Below are positions 8,421-17,122 of a stretch of 54,208 nucleotides of DNA, one piece after another. The notes beneath the pieces are model-generated. The model was not told the origin of the DNA, ran no database searches, and was given only the letters and a program-made list of their open reading frames with translations. Positions within the stretch are counted from its first letter, which is position 1; each line of letters begins with the position of its first letter. Source of the stretch: Chloroflexota bacterium (lineage in GTDB: Bacteria; Chloroflexota; UBA6077; FW602-bin22; CADDYW01); NCBI GenBank assembly GCA_021324795.1, contig JAJPIK010000071.1:1-54208 (forward strand), given 5' to 3'. The position numbers and the translations under genes are program-made.

Positions 8421-9988
8421 TGCTGCAAGCCGAGCGTCGCCGACGATTGGCCGGTTCTGCCATCATCATGATGCTGGCTTACGTCGCTAGCCGATTGAGC
8501 GGCTTGCTACGCGACGTCGCGATCAGCTATCGATTTGGGACCGGGCGAGAGCTCGACGCCTACCTCGCCGCGGTACGGGTGCCCGACATTGTCTTTCAGG
8601 TCGTCGCCGGAGCAGCCGTCGCTAGCGCTTTCATTCCAGTCTACACCTCGTATCTGACCCGACGGGAGGAGGACGAGGGGGCAAAAATGCTCAGTATCCT
8701 GTTCACCCTCTCAATCGTCGTGCTCGTTCCGTTACTGGCAATAACCTTCATTTTCGCCCCACAGATCATGCCCTTACTGGTTCCGGACTTTCCACCGGAG
8801 TACCAGGATCTTTCCGCCCAACTCGCCCGGGTCATCTTACTCGCACCGCTGTTCTTCACCCTGGGCTGCTTCACCACCAGTGCACTCAACGCCCATGGAA
8901 AGTTCTTCCTCTCCGCGCTCGCGCCGACCAGCTACAACCTGGGCATTATCCTTGGCGCGGTCGTTTTTAGTCGTTGGCTTGGGATCTACGGTCTAGCGAC
9001 CGGCGCCCTCTTGGGCTCTTCGCTCTACCTGCTGGTCCAGATTCCCGGCTTGCGACAAGTTGGCTTCATTTATCGCCCATGTCTTGATTTGACCCACCGG
9101 GGAGTGCGCGCGGTTGGTCGGTTGATGGGTCCGAGAGCGATTGGCCTCGCGGTGACCCAGGCAAACTTTCTAGTTGCCCTGTACCTGGCCTCAGGGATTC
9201 CTGGCGGAGTAGCCTCGCTAAACTACGCCTGGCTCCTGACAATGCTCCCGCTCGGCATTTTTGCCATGGCGATCTCGACGGCCGTTTTCCCATCACTCGC
9301 CGAGCACGGAGCGGTGCGCAATCACGAGGAGCTTCAGCGTACTCTGCTCGATGCGCTGCGGTTTATCCTGTATTTGACCATTCCGGCCAGTCTTGGCTTG
9401 ATCATCTTGAGCTTCCCAATCGTCCGGCTGGTCTTTCAACGCGGCCAGTTCACAAGCGTCTCGACCATGATGACCGCCGACGCTCTCCACTTCTACGCGG
9501 CTGGTCTCTTCGGAATGTCCACAGTCGAGATCATCACCCGGGCATTTTATGCTTTACATGACACCTTTACCCCGGTGAAAGTCGCCACCGTCGGGATGAC
9601 GATCAATCTGACCCTCGGTCTAACGCTGGTGCACGTGATGGGAGAGCCTGGACTTGCCCTGGCAACCGCCATTGCAAGCACGTGCGAGGCAATGCTCCTC
9701 TTTTCAGTTTGCCGACGGAGAGTCGAAGGCTTGAGCTTCCGGGCACTTTTCGCGGCCGCGTGGAAAAGCATTGCCGCCGCGCTGGTGATGGGAGCCTTCC
9801 TTGTCGTATTTAGCATTCTGGGCGAGCCATTGACTCGCCCGCTCGACGGAGCGCCCTTCGTCGTCGGGGCAATCGGCTTAGGGGGACTCGTTTACCTACT
9901 GACGACGATCCTCCTGGGGGTGCAGGAGGTTAGCCAGCTCCAGCGTCTGATTCAACGGCGCGTCTTGAGGTCCAAGGCTCTCGCCTAA
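8420..9988 (+). CDS. murJ: Lipid II flippase MurJ
   Basis: About 522 residues with 14 predicted membrane spans, the length and topology of MurJ (MVF family of the MOP superfamily). Diagnostic segments are ASRLSGLLRDVAISYRFG near the N-terminus, VRVPDIVFQVVAGAAVASAFIPVY (in pieces), and SFPIVRLVFQRGQFT with AFYALHDTFTPVK in the second half. It moves lipid II across the cytoplasmic membrane. ATG 8420 overlaps the gatD stop; a TTG at 8417 is an alternative one codon earlier. Coupling to murT-gatD suggests that amidation and flipping of lipid II are coordinately expressed. Convergent with pyrE. Confidence 0.92.
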   Translation: MLQAERRRRLAGSAIIMMLAYVASRLSGLLRDVAISYRFGTGRELDAYLAAVRVPDIVFQVVAGAAVASAFIPVYTSYLTRREEDEGAKMLSILFTLSIVVLVPLLAITFIFAPQIMPLLVPDFPPEYQDLSAQLARVILLAPLFFTLGCFTTSALNAHGKFFLSALAPTSYNLGIILGAVVFSRWLGIYGLATGALLGSSLYLLVQIPGLRQVGFIYRPCLDLTHRGVRAVGRLMGPRAIGLAVTQANFLVALYLASGIPGGVASLNYAWLLTMLPLGIFAMAISTAVFPSLAEHGAVRNHEELQRTLLDALRFILYLTIPASLGLIILSFPIVRLVFQRGQFTSVSTMMTADALHFYAAGLFGMSTVEIITRAFYALHDTFTPVKVATVGMTINLTLGLTLVHVMGEPGLALATAIASTCEAMLLFSVCRRRVEGLSFRALFAAAWKSIAAALVMGAFLVVFSILGEPLTRPLDGAPFVVGAIGLGGLVYLLTTILLGVQEVSQLQRLIQRRVLRSKALA

Positions 9989-9991
9989 TCA

Positions 9992-10648
9992 CTAACTTGG
10001 GGATGGCTTTCCTTCGAGGTAATTCATGCTCCGCTCGTACCAGGTGGGCGTGATCAAACCGGTATTATAGTAATAAGTGAGCATGGTCTTCAGGCGCAAA
10101 ATCGAAATCAAGTTATAGCCATGACGCCGCAGATTCTCGGCACCCCCTTGTTCGCGATCGATCAGAACGATCGCGTCGCGCACCCGGATGCCGAATTCTT
10201 CGAGTGAGTGAGCGTTTTGGAGGATGCTACCACCGCCGGTGATCAGATCATCCACGATCAGCGCCGTTTGACCACTTTCATAACGGCCTTCGATCCAGTG
10301 ATCTTTGCCGACCGAGGTGGCCGGTCGCACGTAGCACATCGGGACGCCGCTCACCAGGCTGTAGGCAAGAGCCAGGTGAAGACCGCCAAAAGGCACCCCA
10401 GCCACTAAGCTAAAGGGCGACAGGCGGGGGCGACGTCTCCCCTGTGCCGCCTTGATCTCGGCGTCGATGACACTCGCTACCCGCTGGAGAAGGGCTGGCT
10501 CACTGAGAATCCGTCGTGGATTGACATAAACTGGCGAATGGACAGCAGTTCGCCCGAGGGTAAAATCGCCAAAGCTGATCGCCCCGAGATCGAAAAGCGC
10601 CTTCGCCAGCCAAAGCGTGGTATCGTCCTGTTCTGGAATCGCTGGCAC
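9992..10648 (-). CDS. pyrE: Orotate phosphoribosyltransferase
   Basis: 218 residues of the type I phosphoribosyltransferase fold. The PRPP-binding motif is TALIVDDLITGGGSIL (VDD...TGGS form). Other family features are FTLGRTAVHSPVYVNPRRIL near the N-terminus, LVAGVPFGGLHLALAYSL, and MCYVRPATSVGKDHWIEG with the catalytic loop Lys/His. It converts orotate and PRPP to OMP in pyrimidine synthesis. The start is GTG 10648, preceded by TCGGGGGTT. No other pyr gene is adjacent. It is divergent from lepA; a TGATAAAAT extended -10 is seen on the minus strand about 30 bases upstream. PyrE-like paralogues with other substrates exist, so the substrate is assigned by family only. Confidence 0.85.
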   Translation of the reverse strand: MPAIPEQDDTTLWLAKALFDLGAISFGDFTLGRTAVHSPVYVNPRRILSEPALLQRVASVIDAEIKAAQGRRRPRLSPFSLVAGVPFGGLHLALAYSLVSGVPMCYVRPATSVGKDHWIEGRYESGQTALIVDDLITGGGSILQNAHSLEEFGIRVRDAIVLIDREQGGAENLRRHGYNLISILRLKTMLTYYYNTGLITPTWYERSMNYLEGKPSPS

Positions 10649-10742
10649 GTTTTAACCCCCGAAGTCCGTGGCCGTATTTTATCATGGAGTGGTGGCACTC
10701 TGCTTACGAGATCTTGAGCATATGCATGCTCGCTCGCTCGGA

Positions 10743-10771
10743 TTGACGTTCGGCTTGGCAGCACCTATACT
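10743..10771 (+). promoter_or_regulatory. Promoter of lepA
   Basis: TTGACG (10743-10748), 17 bases, TATACT (10766-10771). The start site is expected around 10778, only about seven bases before the lepA ATG, so the mRNA would be almost leaderless. A small palindrome (GAGCAT-ATGC-ATGCTC) lies at about 10713-10730 between this promoter and pyrE. Confidence 0.65.
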
Positions 10772-10784
10772 TATTTAGATACCG

Positions 10785-12584
10785 ATGAAACAAAGTAACA
10801 TTCGCAACTTTTCCATTATTGCGCATATCGACCATGGGAAGACTACCCTAAGCGACCGACTTCTCGAACGAACCGGCACGCTCAGCTCCCGCGAGATGAC
10901 TGAGCAAGTCCTCGACTCGATGGATCTAGAGCGCGAGAAAGGGATCACGATCAAGGCCCGCGCCGTCCGCATGAACTATAACGCGCGGGATGGCGAAGTC
11001 TACGAACTGAATTTGATCGATACGCCCGGCCACGTCGATTTCAGCTACGAAGTGAGTCGCAGCCTGACCGCGTGCGAAGGTGCCGTGCTAGTCGTCGACG
11101 CGGTTCAGGGAATCGAAGCACAAACTCTGGCCAACGTCTACTTGGCCCTCGAACACGATCTCGAGATTATTCCGGTCGTCAATAAGATCGACCTACCAAA
11201 CGCCGCGCCGGACCGGGTAGCTCACGAGATTCAGGAGCTGATTGGTATTCCAGGCGACCAGGTGCTGCGCGTCTCAGCGAAAGAAGGGACCGGCATCGAA
11301 GACGTCCTGGAGGCGGTCGTCCAACGGATTCCACCGCCAAAAGGAAATCCGGAAGCGCCACTGCGAGCGTTGATCTTTGATTCGCATTACGACGTCTATA
11401 AGGGTGTGATCGCCTACGTACGTGTCGTCGACGGAGTGATTCCCGCCAACGCTCGGCTGGTGATGCACTCGACTGGCAAAGAAGCTGATATCCTCGAGGT
11501 CGGCTGCTTCCGTCCCGATCTGGAGTCCCTCGATGGGCTGGCGACCGGGGAAGTAGGCTACATCGCGACCGGCCTTAAGAACGTCGCCGACTGTCAGGTT
11601 GGTGACACGGTGATGCTTGCCGAGCGCCCAGCCAGCGAGCCACTACCTGGTTACCGTCCAGCCAAGCCGATGGTCTTCGCCGGCCTTTACCCGGTCGAAA
11701 GCAGTGAATACCAGCTTCTCCGCGATGCACTCGAGAAGCTCAAACTCAACGACGCCGCGCTCTCCTTCGAGCCTGAAAGCTCGATTGCCCTTGGCTTCGG
11801 TTTCCGCTGCGGCTTTCTTGGACTACTTCACATGGAGATTGTCCAAGAGCGGATCGAGCGCGAATATAACCTGAACATTCTGACCACGTCGCCGAGCGTC
11901 GAATACGAGGTGACAACCACCAAAGGCACGACTCAGCGGATCGATAACCCGTCGGATCTACCGCCAGCCAATGAGATCCAGTCGATCTCCGAGCCCTGGG
12001 TGAAGATCAGCATCGTGACGCCCAGCCGCTACATTGGGGCGATCATGGAACTGGTCAGTCAGCGGCGAGGGACATTTGACAAAATGGAGTATCTCGACGA
12101 AAACCGCGTGCTTCTCACCTACGACGTGCCGTTCAGCGAAATTTTGGTCGAGTTCTACGACCAACTGAAGTCGCGCACCCAGGGGTATGCCTCGCTCGAC
12201 TACACCTTTGAAGGGTATCGCGAAGGCAAATTGGTCAAGATGGAGATCCTGGTGAATGGCCAACCGGTTGACGCCTTATCAATGATCACTCACGTCGACA
12301 AGGCTTACCCACGCGGTAAGGAGCTCGTCGAAAAGCTCCGCAAGCTGATTCCACGTCAGCTCTTCGAGGTCCCGATTCAGGCCGCCGTCGGCAGCCGAAT
12401 CATCGCCCGGGAAAACATCGCTGCTATGCGTAAGAACGTCCTAGCCAAATGCTACGGTGGTGACGTCACCCGTAAGCGCAAGCTACTCGAAAAGCAAGCT
12501 GAAGGCAAGAAACGCATGAAGCGGGTCGGCAACGTCGAGATTCCCCAGGAAGCCTTCATGGCAGTGCTCAAGCTTTCCGAGTGA
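10785..12584 (+). CDS. lepA: Elongation factor 4 (LepA), ribosomal back-translocase GTPase
   Basis: 599 residues, the standard LepA length. G motifs: [16 protein letters not shown] (G1), GITIKARAV (G2), [12 protein letters not shown] (G3) and NKIDLP (G4). The EF-G-like domains and the LepA-specific C-terminal domain are complete, ending [20 protein letters not shown]; the [20 protein letters not shown] segment is typical of LepA and excludes EF-G and TypA. It remodels stalled or mis-translocated ribosomes, mainly under stress. Its 3' end overlaps the 3' end of a convergent MFS gene by 17 bases. Confidence 0.97.
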   Translation: MKQSNIRNFSIIAHIDHGKTTLSDRLLERTGTLSSREMTEQVLDSMDLEREKGITIKARAVRMNYNARDGEVYELNLIDTPGHVDFSYEVSRSLTACEGAVLVVDAVQGIEAQTLANVYLALEHDLEIIPVVNKIDLPNAAPDRVAHEIQELIGIPGDQVLRVSAKEGTGIEDVLEAVVQRIPPPKGNPEAPLRALIFDSHYDVYKGVIAYVRVVDGVIPANARLVMHSTGKEADILEVGCFRPDLESLDGLATGEVGYIATGLKNVADCQVGDTVMLAERPASEPLPGYRPAKPMVFAGLYPVESSEYQLLRDALEKLKLNDAALSFEPESSIALGFGFRCGFLGLLHMEIVQERIEREYNLNILTTSPSVEYEVTTTKGTTQRIDNPSDLPPANEIQSISEPWVKISIVTPSRYIGAIMELVSQRRGTFDKMEYLDENRVLLTYDVPFSEILVEFYDQLKSRTQGYASLDYTFEGYREGKLVKMEILVNGQPVDALSMITHVDKAYPRGKELVEKLRKLIPRQLFEVPIQAAVGSRIIARENIAAMRKNVLAKCYGGDVTRKRKLLEKQAEGKKRMKRVGNVEIPQEAFMAVLKLSE

Positions 12585-14061
12585 GGGGCTTCACTCTCTC
12601 TTTTTTCTGCCCCATAAACACTGCCACGACCATACCGACAAAGCAGAGAATCGCCGCGGCTTGAAAAATGTCGTGGTAGACCTGCGCGCCCACTCCGCGT
12701 ATCGCCTCGGCGTAGGTGGCAAGCCGTTGGGCGGACTGGGCCGCCGACTCGCCCGGCACTGGCAACGGGAGTGGAATCGACGCCGCTAAATCGTCGAAGT
12801 GCTGAAGCCCCCACGCGGTCAGCACTGACAAGCCGATCGCCATACCGGTCAGACGGGCAACCGAGAAGAGAGCGGCGGCTGATGCCTCGCGCCCCTGACC
12901 GGCCGCGTTCACGGTCGCCGTGGCCAATGGTGCGATCAACAGACCAAATCCGAGGCCAGCCATCGCCAGGCTCAGCCACAAGCGCCTCGGTTCCGGTGCG
13001 GTTCCCCAGGTAGCCATCGCCAGCAGGCCAAGTCCGGCCGCGACGAAGCCGAAAAGCGTTGGCAAACGCAGACCCCAACGTTGGGCCAAAAGTCCACCAA
13101 GGATGGCTCCAATTGGGATGAACGAGGTGAGCCGCATCAAGAGGAGCCCACCATCGGCTGGTGACACGACCAAGATCGTCGCGGCGTACAACGGCACGTC
13201 GACCATCGCCACGATCAACGCCCCGCCTAGGAGAAAGCCACCGGCGATACCGGCGCCAAATCCAGCTATCCGAAAGAGACCAATCTCCAAAAGGGGATTC
13301 CTCGCTCGGGATTGCCAGCCCAGGCAGGCGACCAGGGCCACGAGCGCGAGGACGAGCAAGGTCGGTCGAACGTCATCTCCAATGATGAAAATCGGCTCGC
13401 GAGACAATCCAGCCATCAGCGCAGCCAAGGCGAGGCTAAAGAGCACCGCACCAGGCCAATCAATCTGTTCTCTTTTCGTATACGAGGGGGGAAGTCTGCC
13501 GAAACGCATCGCAAGCGCGAGGAAGAGCACTGCGAACGGAACGTTGAGCCAAAATATCCAGCGCCAGGCAAGATGCGCAATGATCACCGCCCCATAGAGA
13601 GGTCCCAAGACACCGCCGGCCTCGGCGACCGCTCCAACCACACCAATTGCCAGCGCTCGCTGCTCCGGCGGATAGCGGTCGCTGACAATCGCAACAGCGA
13701 CCGGCAATAGCGCTCCGCCTCCCATCGCTTGGAGGAGCCGAGCGGCAATTAATGGACCAAGCGAGCTCGCGAGCGCACAGCCGAGTGATCCAACGACGAA
13801 TACTATCAATGCCCCGGCGAAGCTCAAAGCTCGTCCACGAACGTCGGCGAGCTGACCAACGACTGGTAAGGTGACAGTGTAACCGAGGAGGTAGCCCGAG
13901 ACGATCCAGGCGGCTTGATCGAGTCGATCGAAAGGAATTTGGAGATCGCTGACGATCGCCGGCAGCGCGGCGACGATGACCGTTTGATCCAGCGACCCAA
14001 GAAAGACCGCAGCGACGACCGCGACTAGGCCGAACTGCTGAGCCGTGAAACGCGTGCTCAT
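12568..14061 (-). CDS. MFS transporter, DHA2 (14-TM) family, P55-like
   Basis: 497 residues with about 14 membrane segments. Segment 1 carries [17 protein letters not shown], the DHA2 motif D1, with the Asp used for proton coupling; motif A appears as [15 protein letters not shown] and motif C-like Gly/Pro-rich segments follow. Between the last two spans there is a long polar loop ([20 protein letters not shown]). DHA2 members export drugs, but the gene begins one base after the stop of an LprG/LppX-type lipoprotein gene. That is the order of the mycobacterial lprG-Rv1410c (P55) operon, whose products move triacylglycerides toward the outer envelope. A lipid-export role is therefore at least as likely as drug efflux (inference). 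Confidence 0.85.
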   Translation of the reverse strand: MSTRFTAQQFGLVAVVAAVFLGSLDQTVIVAALPAIVSDLQIPFDRLDQAAWIVSGYLLGYTVTLPVVGQLADVRGRALSFAGALIVFVVGSLGCALASSLGPLIAARLLQAMGGGALLPVAVAIVSDRYPPEQRALAIGVVGAVAEAGGVLGPLYGAVIIAHLAWRWIFWLNVPFAVLFLALAMRFGRLPPSYTKREQIDWPGAVLFSLALAALMAGLSREPIFIIGDDVRPTLLVLALVALVACLGWQSRARNPLLEIGLFRIAGFGAGIAGGFLLGGALIVAMVDVPLYAATILVVSPADGGLLLMRLTSFIPIGAILGGLLAQRWGLRLPTLFGFVAAGLGLLAMATWGTAPEPRRLWLSLAMAGLGFGLLIAPLATATVNAAGQGREASAAALFSVARLTGMAIGLSVLTAWGLQHFDDLAASIPLPLPVPGESAAQSAQRLATYAEAIRGVGAQVYHDIFQAAAILCFVGMVVAVFMGQKKERVKPLTRKA

Positions 14062-14062
14062 A

Positions 14063-14758
14063 TTAGGTCGGAGGCTCGATCGTCACTGTCTCGCCGTAAT
14101 TACTCAGCACGAGCGTTCTTTGAATCTGCGGCGGCTCATTCTTGGCAATAGGGCCAACCAGATGAACCTGACGAACGAGAAAATCCTTGGTGCCGATCCA
14201 TAGGTCGCCAGCCAATGGAGTAGAGCTTCCGGCCACCCCGACTAATCCAGCGAGCAAGGAAGCCACGAGCTGGCCGCTGATATGATAACACTCAATGTTG
14301 TCGATAGACTCGTTAGCGAGCTTCTTGGGGTTGGCAACTTGGCGCAAAAGCGCGGGAGCACCGCGGTCCGGATCCAGTAAGTTGGGTGCTACATTCGCGT
14401 TCGGCAGCTTTTGCCACTGTTTGGTAATGGGATTGGTCACGTACTGCTGACTCCCAACCACCATGAAACCGAGGTTGACCGTCAGGTTACCAAAACGGCT
14501 AACCGCGGTTCCCTTGAGGCGATCGGGTTTGACCACGTCGCCTTCGATTGATTTTGCCGCGAAGTTCTCGCCAATTGCCATCATGCCGTTGCTCGAGGTC
14601 AAAACGAAGTGGACGCTGGTAACCGTGCTGAGAGCCTCGCTCGCCTTTTGAAGAACTTCGCCCGCCGACAACTCCGGAGCAGACCGTGGCGCGCACGCGA
14701 CCATCAAGATACTACTTCCGAAAAACGTAAGAAACGGGCGCCTTTGCATTGTCCTCAC
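14063..14758 (-). CDS. LppX/LprAFG-family lipoprotein (LprG-like lipid carrier)
   Basis: 231 residues beginning at GTG 14758 (ATG 14749 is an alternative). A short signal peptide, FLTFFGSSILMVAC, ends in a lipobox with Cys22. The mature part has the LolA-like LppX_LprAFG layout: LQKASEALSTVTSVHFVL, the G-D-V-x-x-P-D strand, LLDPDRGAPALLRQVANPKK, ESIDNIECYHISGQL and a final VLSNYGETVTIEPP, matching the order of conserved blocks in mycobacterial LprG. Such proteins hold acylated lipids in a hydrophobic pocket. It is the first gene of a two-gene operon with the MFS exporter. A TATACT box lies on the minus strand at 14784-14779. Confidence 0.85.
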   Translation of the reverse strand: MRTMQRRPFLTFFGSSILMVACAPRSAPELSAGEVLQKASEALSTVTSVHFVLTSSNGMMAIGENFAAKSIEGDVVKPDRLKGTAVSRFGNLTVNLGFMVVGSQQYVTNPITKQWQKLPNANVAPNLLDPDRGAPALLRQVANPKKLANESIDNIECYHISGQLVASLLAGLVGVAGSSTPLAGDLWIGTKDFLVRQVHLVGPIAKNEPPQIQRTLVLSNYGETVTIEPPT

Positions 14759-14852
14759 CCCATACGTCGAACACTAGGAGTATACTACTGACCGGGACTA
14801 ACCTTGAAAGACGGCGACTCCAAAGTAAAGAGACGGTCGAGCGAACGCTTTA

Positions 14853-14881
14853 TTGACGTTAACGCTTTGCCCGGATAAAAT
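14853..14881 (+). promoter_or_regulatory. Promoter of the ABC ATPase-RCK operon
   Basis: TTGACG (14853-14858), 17 bases, TAAAAT (14876-14881). The predicted start near 14888 is about nine bases before ATG 14897, another very short leader. Confidence 0.6.
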
Positions 14882-14896
14882 CAGTCACAAGAGATT

Positions 14897-15931
14897 ATGC
14901 CCTGGAATGACTGGCATTCGGGGCAGGGAGGTAGGGCATTGGCACTGCGAGCCGAGCCGACCGAGTCCCAGACCACGGCACCCACTTCAACCTCCGATGA
15001 GCCGTTGATCTTTTGCGAAAATCTGGTCAAGATCTATAAGGTCGCGGATCTCGAAGCGGTGGCTCTCCAAGGTCTGGATCTGCAGATCCAGAAGGGGGAG
15101 CTGATGGCGATCATTGGAAATAGCGGTAGCGGTAAGTCAACCCTGTTGAACATTCTTGGCGGCCTAGACCGTCCTTCGGCCGGACGGGTTCTCGTCGGCG
15201 GACGCGATCTGCTCAAGATGACCGAAGGTCAGTTGGTCAAGTACAAACGCGAGGTCGTCGGCTTCGTTTGGCAGCAGACTGCCCGCAACATGCTCCCCTA
15301 TCTAACCGCCATCGAGAATGTCGAGTTACCTATGGTGATCTCCGGGAACTACAACGCCAAGCAGCGCGCTTGGGCTCGCGAACTCCTCGAGGTAGTCGGC
15401 CTCTCTGGTCGCATGAAGCACAAGCTCTCCGAGATGTCCGGAGGGGAGCAGCAGCGAGTCGCGATTGCGATTGGCTTGGCCAATCGCCCTCCACTCCTTC
15501 TCGCCGACGAGCCAACCGGTTCGGTTGATACGAAAACTGCCGCAACGATTTTCGACATGTTCCGACACATTCGCGACCAGTATGGCACGACGATCGTGAT
15601 CGTCACTCATGACCCGAAAGTCATGTCGAAAGTCGATCGAGTAGTCGCCATCCGTGATGGCAAGACCGCCACTGAGACGATCCGGCGCGTTGCGATCGAC
15701 ATGGCTGACTTCGCGGCGGGCAGCATCGTTCTTGGCGAGACGCACGACGAGTTCGTGGTGCTCGACGGCGCAGGTCGCCTGCAGATTCCGCGCGAATACC
15801 TGGATAAGCTGTCCATTAAGAAGAAGGTGCGTCTCGAATTGGACGACGATCAGATCATTATCCGGGCGATTCCCGGCGAGGAAGAAGACGGAAAGCGCGA
15901 GACGACTTCGCGTCGCTGGGGGCTGCGATGA
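14897..15931 (+). CDS. MacB/LolD-type ABC ATPase fused to a C-terminal AbrB-like domain
   Basis: 344 residues. A 35-residue polar N-terminal extension precedes the ATPase: Walker A GNSGSGKST (about residues 74-82), Q-loop GFVWQQTA, signature [13 protein letters not shown], Walker B LLLADEPTG and the His switch VIVTHD. After the ATPase (about residue 260), residues 285-325 read VVLDGAGRLQIPREYL, then a turn and KKVRLELDDDQIIIRAI: the strand-turn-helix-strand plan of SpoVT/AbrB swapped-hairpin domains. The family drives FtsX/MacB/LolCE-type permeases, yet no permease is encoded nearby. The added domain could dimerise the ATPase or bind DNA; function unknown. Its stop overlaps the next ATPase start (ATGA). 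Confidence 0.88.
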   Translation: MPWNDWHSGQGGRALALRAEPTESQTTAPTSTSDEPLIFCENLVKIYKVADLEAVALQGLDLQIQKGELMAIIGNSGSGKSTLLNILGGLDRPSAGRVLVGGRDLLKMTEGQLVKYKREVVGFVWQQTARNMLPYLTAIENVELPMVISGNYNAKQRAWARELLEVVGLSGRMKHKLSEMSGGEQQRVAIAIGLANRPPLLLADEPTGSVDTKTAATIFDMFRHIRDQYGTTIVIVTHDPKVMSKVDRVVAIRDGKTATETIRRVAIDMADFAAGSIVLGETHDEFVVLDGAGRLQIPREYLDKLSIKKKVRLELDDDQIIIRAIPGEEEDGKRETTSRRWGLR

Positions 15932-16689
15932 TCGGTCCTTTCACCAAGCCATCGGAAACCGCGAACGGAACGCGCTCCGGGGAAGAGATCGTCCGCGTCG
16001 AGAATGTTCAGCGCATCTATCAGCTCGGCCACGAGCAGGTCACGGCGTTGCGTGGGATCAACTTGAGCGTCCGGGCCGGAGAGTTGGCTGGCCTCATGGG
16101 GCGATCCGGGTCGGGCAAGACCACGCTGCTCAATATGATTGGCGGTCTCGACAAGCCAACCCACGGCAAGATCTACATCAGGGGCCAGGATCTTTCGACG
16201 CTCCCGGACGGCGAATTGACCGCCTTGCGGCGGGCGACGATTGGCTACGTATTCCAATCTTTCGCCTTGATCCCGGTCCTCTCCGCATTCGAAAACGTCG
16301 AGCTGCCGATGCACATTGCCGGCGTGCCGAGGAAGGAGCGCCAAAAGCGGGCCACTGAACTGCTCCAACTTGTCGGATTGGCCAAACGTATGCATCACCG
16401 GCCATTCGAACTGAGCGGCGGAGAACAGCAACGCGTGGCTATCGCCCGGGCGCTTGGCAACCGACCTTCGCTGATGCTAGCCGACGAGCCGACCGGCGAG
16501 TTGGACAGTACCACCGGCTTTCAGATTATGACACTGTTTCGATACATTGCTACCAATGAGAACGTGGCGGTGATTATCTGCACTCACGATCCGACGATCA
16601 CTCAGATTGCTCACGTGACCTATGAGATTAGCGATGGCTTGATCAATCAACTGGAGACGTCTCCAGTCTCGATGGATGGCCAGCCTTAG
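15928..16689 (+). CDS. MacB/LolD-type ABC transporter ATP-binding protein
   Basis: 253 residues with a complete nucleotide-binding domain: Walker [22 protein letters not shown]-loop [12 protein letters not shown], signature [17 protein letters not shown], Walker [14 protein letters not shown] and the His switch IICTHDP. It lacks the AbrB-like tail of its upstream partner. The start ATG overlaps the upstream stop by four bases, so the two ATPases are translationally coupled and probably form a heterodimer. No membrane permease of the FtsX type lies upstream or downstream; the next gene is an RCK protein. The transported substrate cannot be inferred. Confidence 0.92.
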   Translation: MIGPFTKPSETANGTRSGEEIVRVENVQRIYQLGHEQVTALRGINLSVRAGELAGLMGRSGSGKTTLLNMIGGLDKPTHGKIYIRGQDLSTLPDGELTALRRATIGYVFQSFALIPVLSAFENVELPMHIAGVPRKERQKRATELLQLVGLAKRMHHRPFELSGGEQQRVAIARALGNRPSLMLADEPTGELDSTTGFQIMTLFRYIATNENVAVIICTHDPTITQIAHVTYEISDGLINQLETSPVSMDGQP

Positions 16690-16711
16690 CTTAGGAGAAA
16701 CGCCCTTTACC

Positions 16712-17113
16712 ATGCGTGTGGTTATTTTAGGTTGTGGACGGCTTGGTGCGAAAGTTGCCGAGGTGCTGGACCGACACGGTCACGATGTCACCGTTCTCGC
16801 CCGAGACGCCGAAGGCTTCAGCCGTCTTCCCAAGACCTTTTCTGGAAAAACATCGGTTGCTAACTTAATCGACGTCGACGAATTACGCGATAAAGGCGTG
16901 AAAGGAGCGGACGCACTCATCGCTCTGACCGACGGCGACAACACGAACGTGATGGCCTGTCAGATCGCGAAGCATATCCTCGGCGTTCCGATCGTGATTA
17001 GCCAGATCAAGGATCCCGAACGGGAAGATACCTACAACACGCTCGGCATCCAAACTATTTGTCCAACCCGCCTTGGCGCGGACAAGATCCGCGAAGTGAT
17101 CGCGGCGACCTAG
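16712..17113 (+). CDS. TrkA-N (RCK-N) domain protein, stand-alone
   Basis: 133 residues, one Rossmann domain only, with GCGRLGAKVAEVLD, ALTDGDNTNVMACQIAK and ICPTRLGADKI. It is a clear paralogue of the protein at 4350-4790: both share the ILGCGR start, the DNTN(V/I)MA segment, an L-G-(I/L)-(Q/E)-T-(V/I)-C-P-T segment, and both lack RCK-C. ATG 16712 was chosen because it begins at strand 1 and follows TAGGAG; the in-frame ATG at 16676 would lie inside the preceding ATPase gene. It is the third gene of the ABC operon, which hints that an RCK module may sense nucleotide state there, or that it simply travels with the operon. Convergent with the kinase gene. Confidence 0.85.
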   Translation: MRVVILGCGRLGAKVAEVLDRHGHDVTVLARDAEGFSRLPKTFSGKTSVANLIDVDELRDKGVKGADALIALTDGDNTNVMACQIAKHILGVPIVISQIKDPEREDTYNTLGIQTICPTRLGADKIREVIAAT

Positions 17114-17122
17114 ATTTTCACA

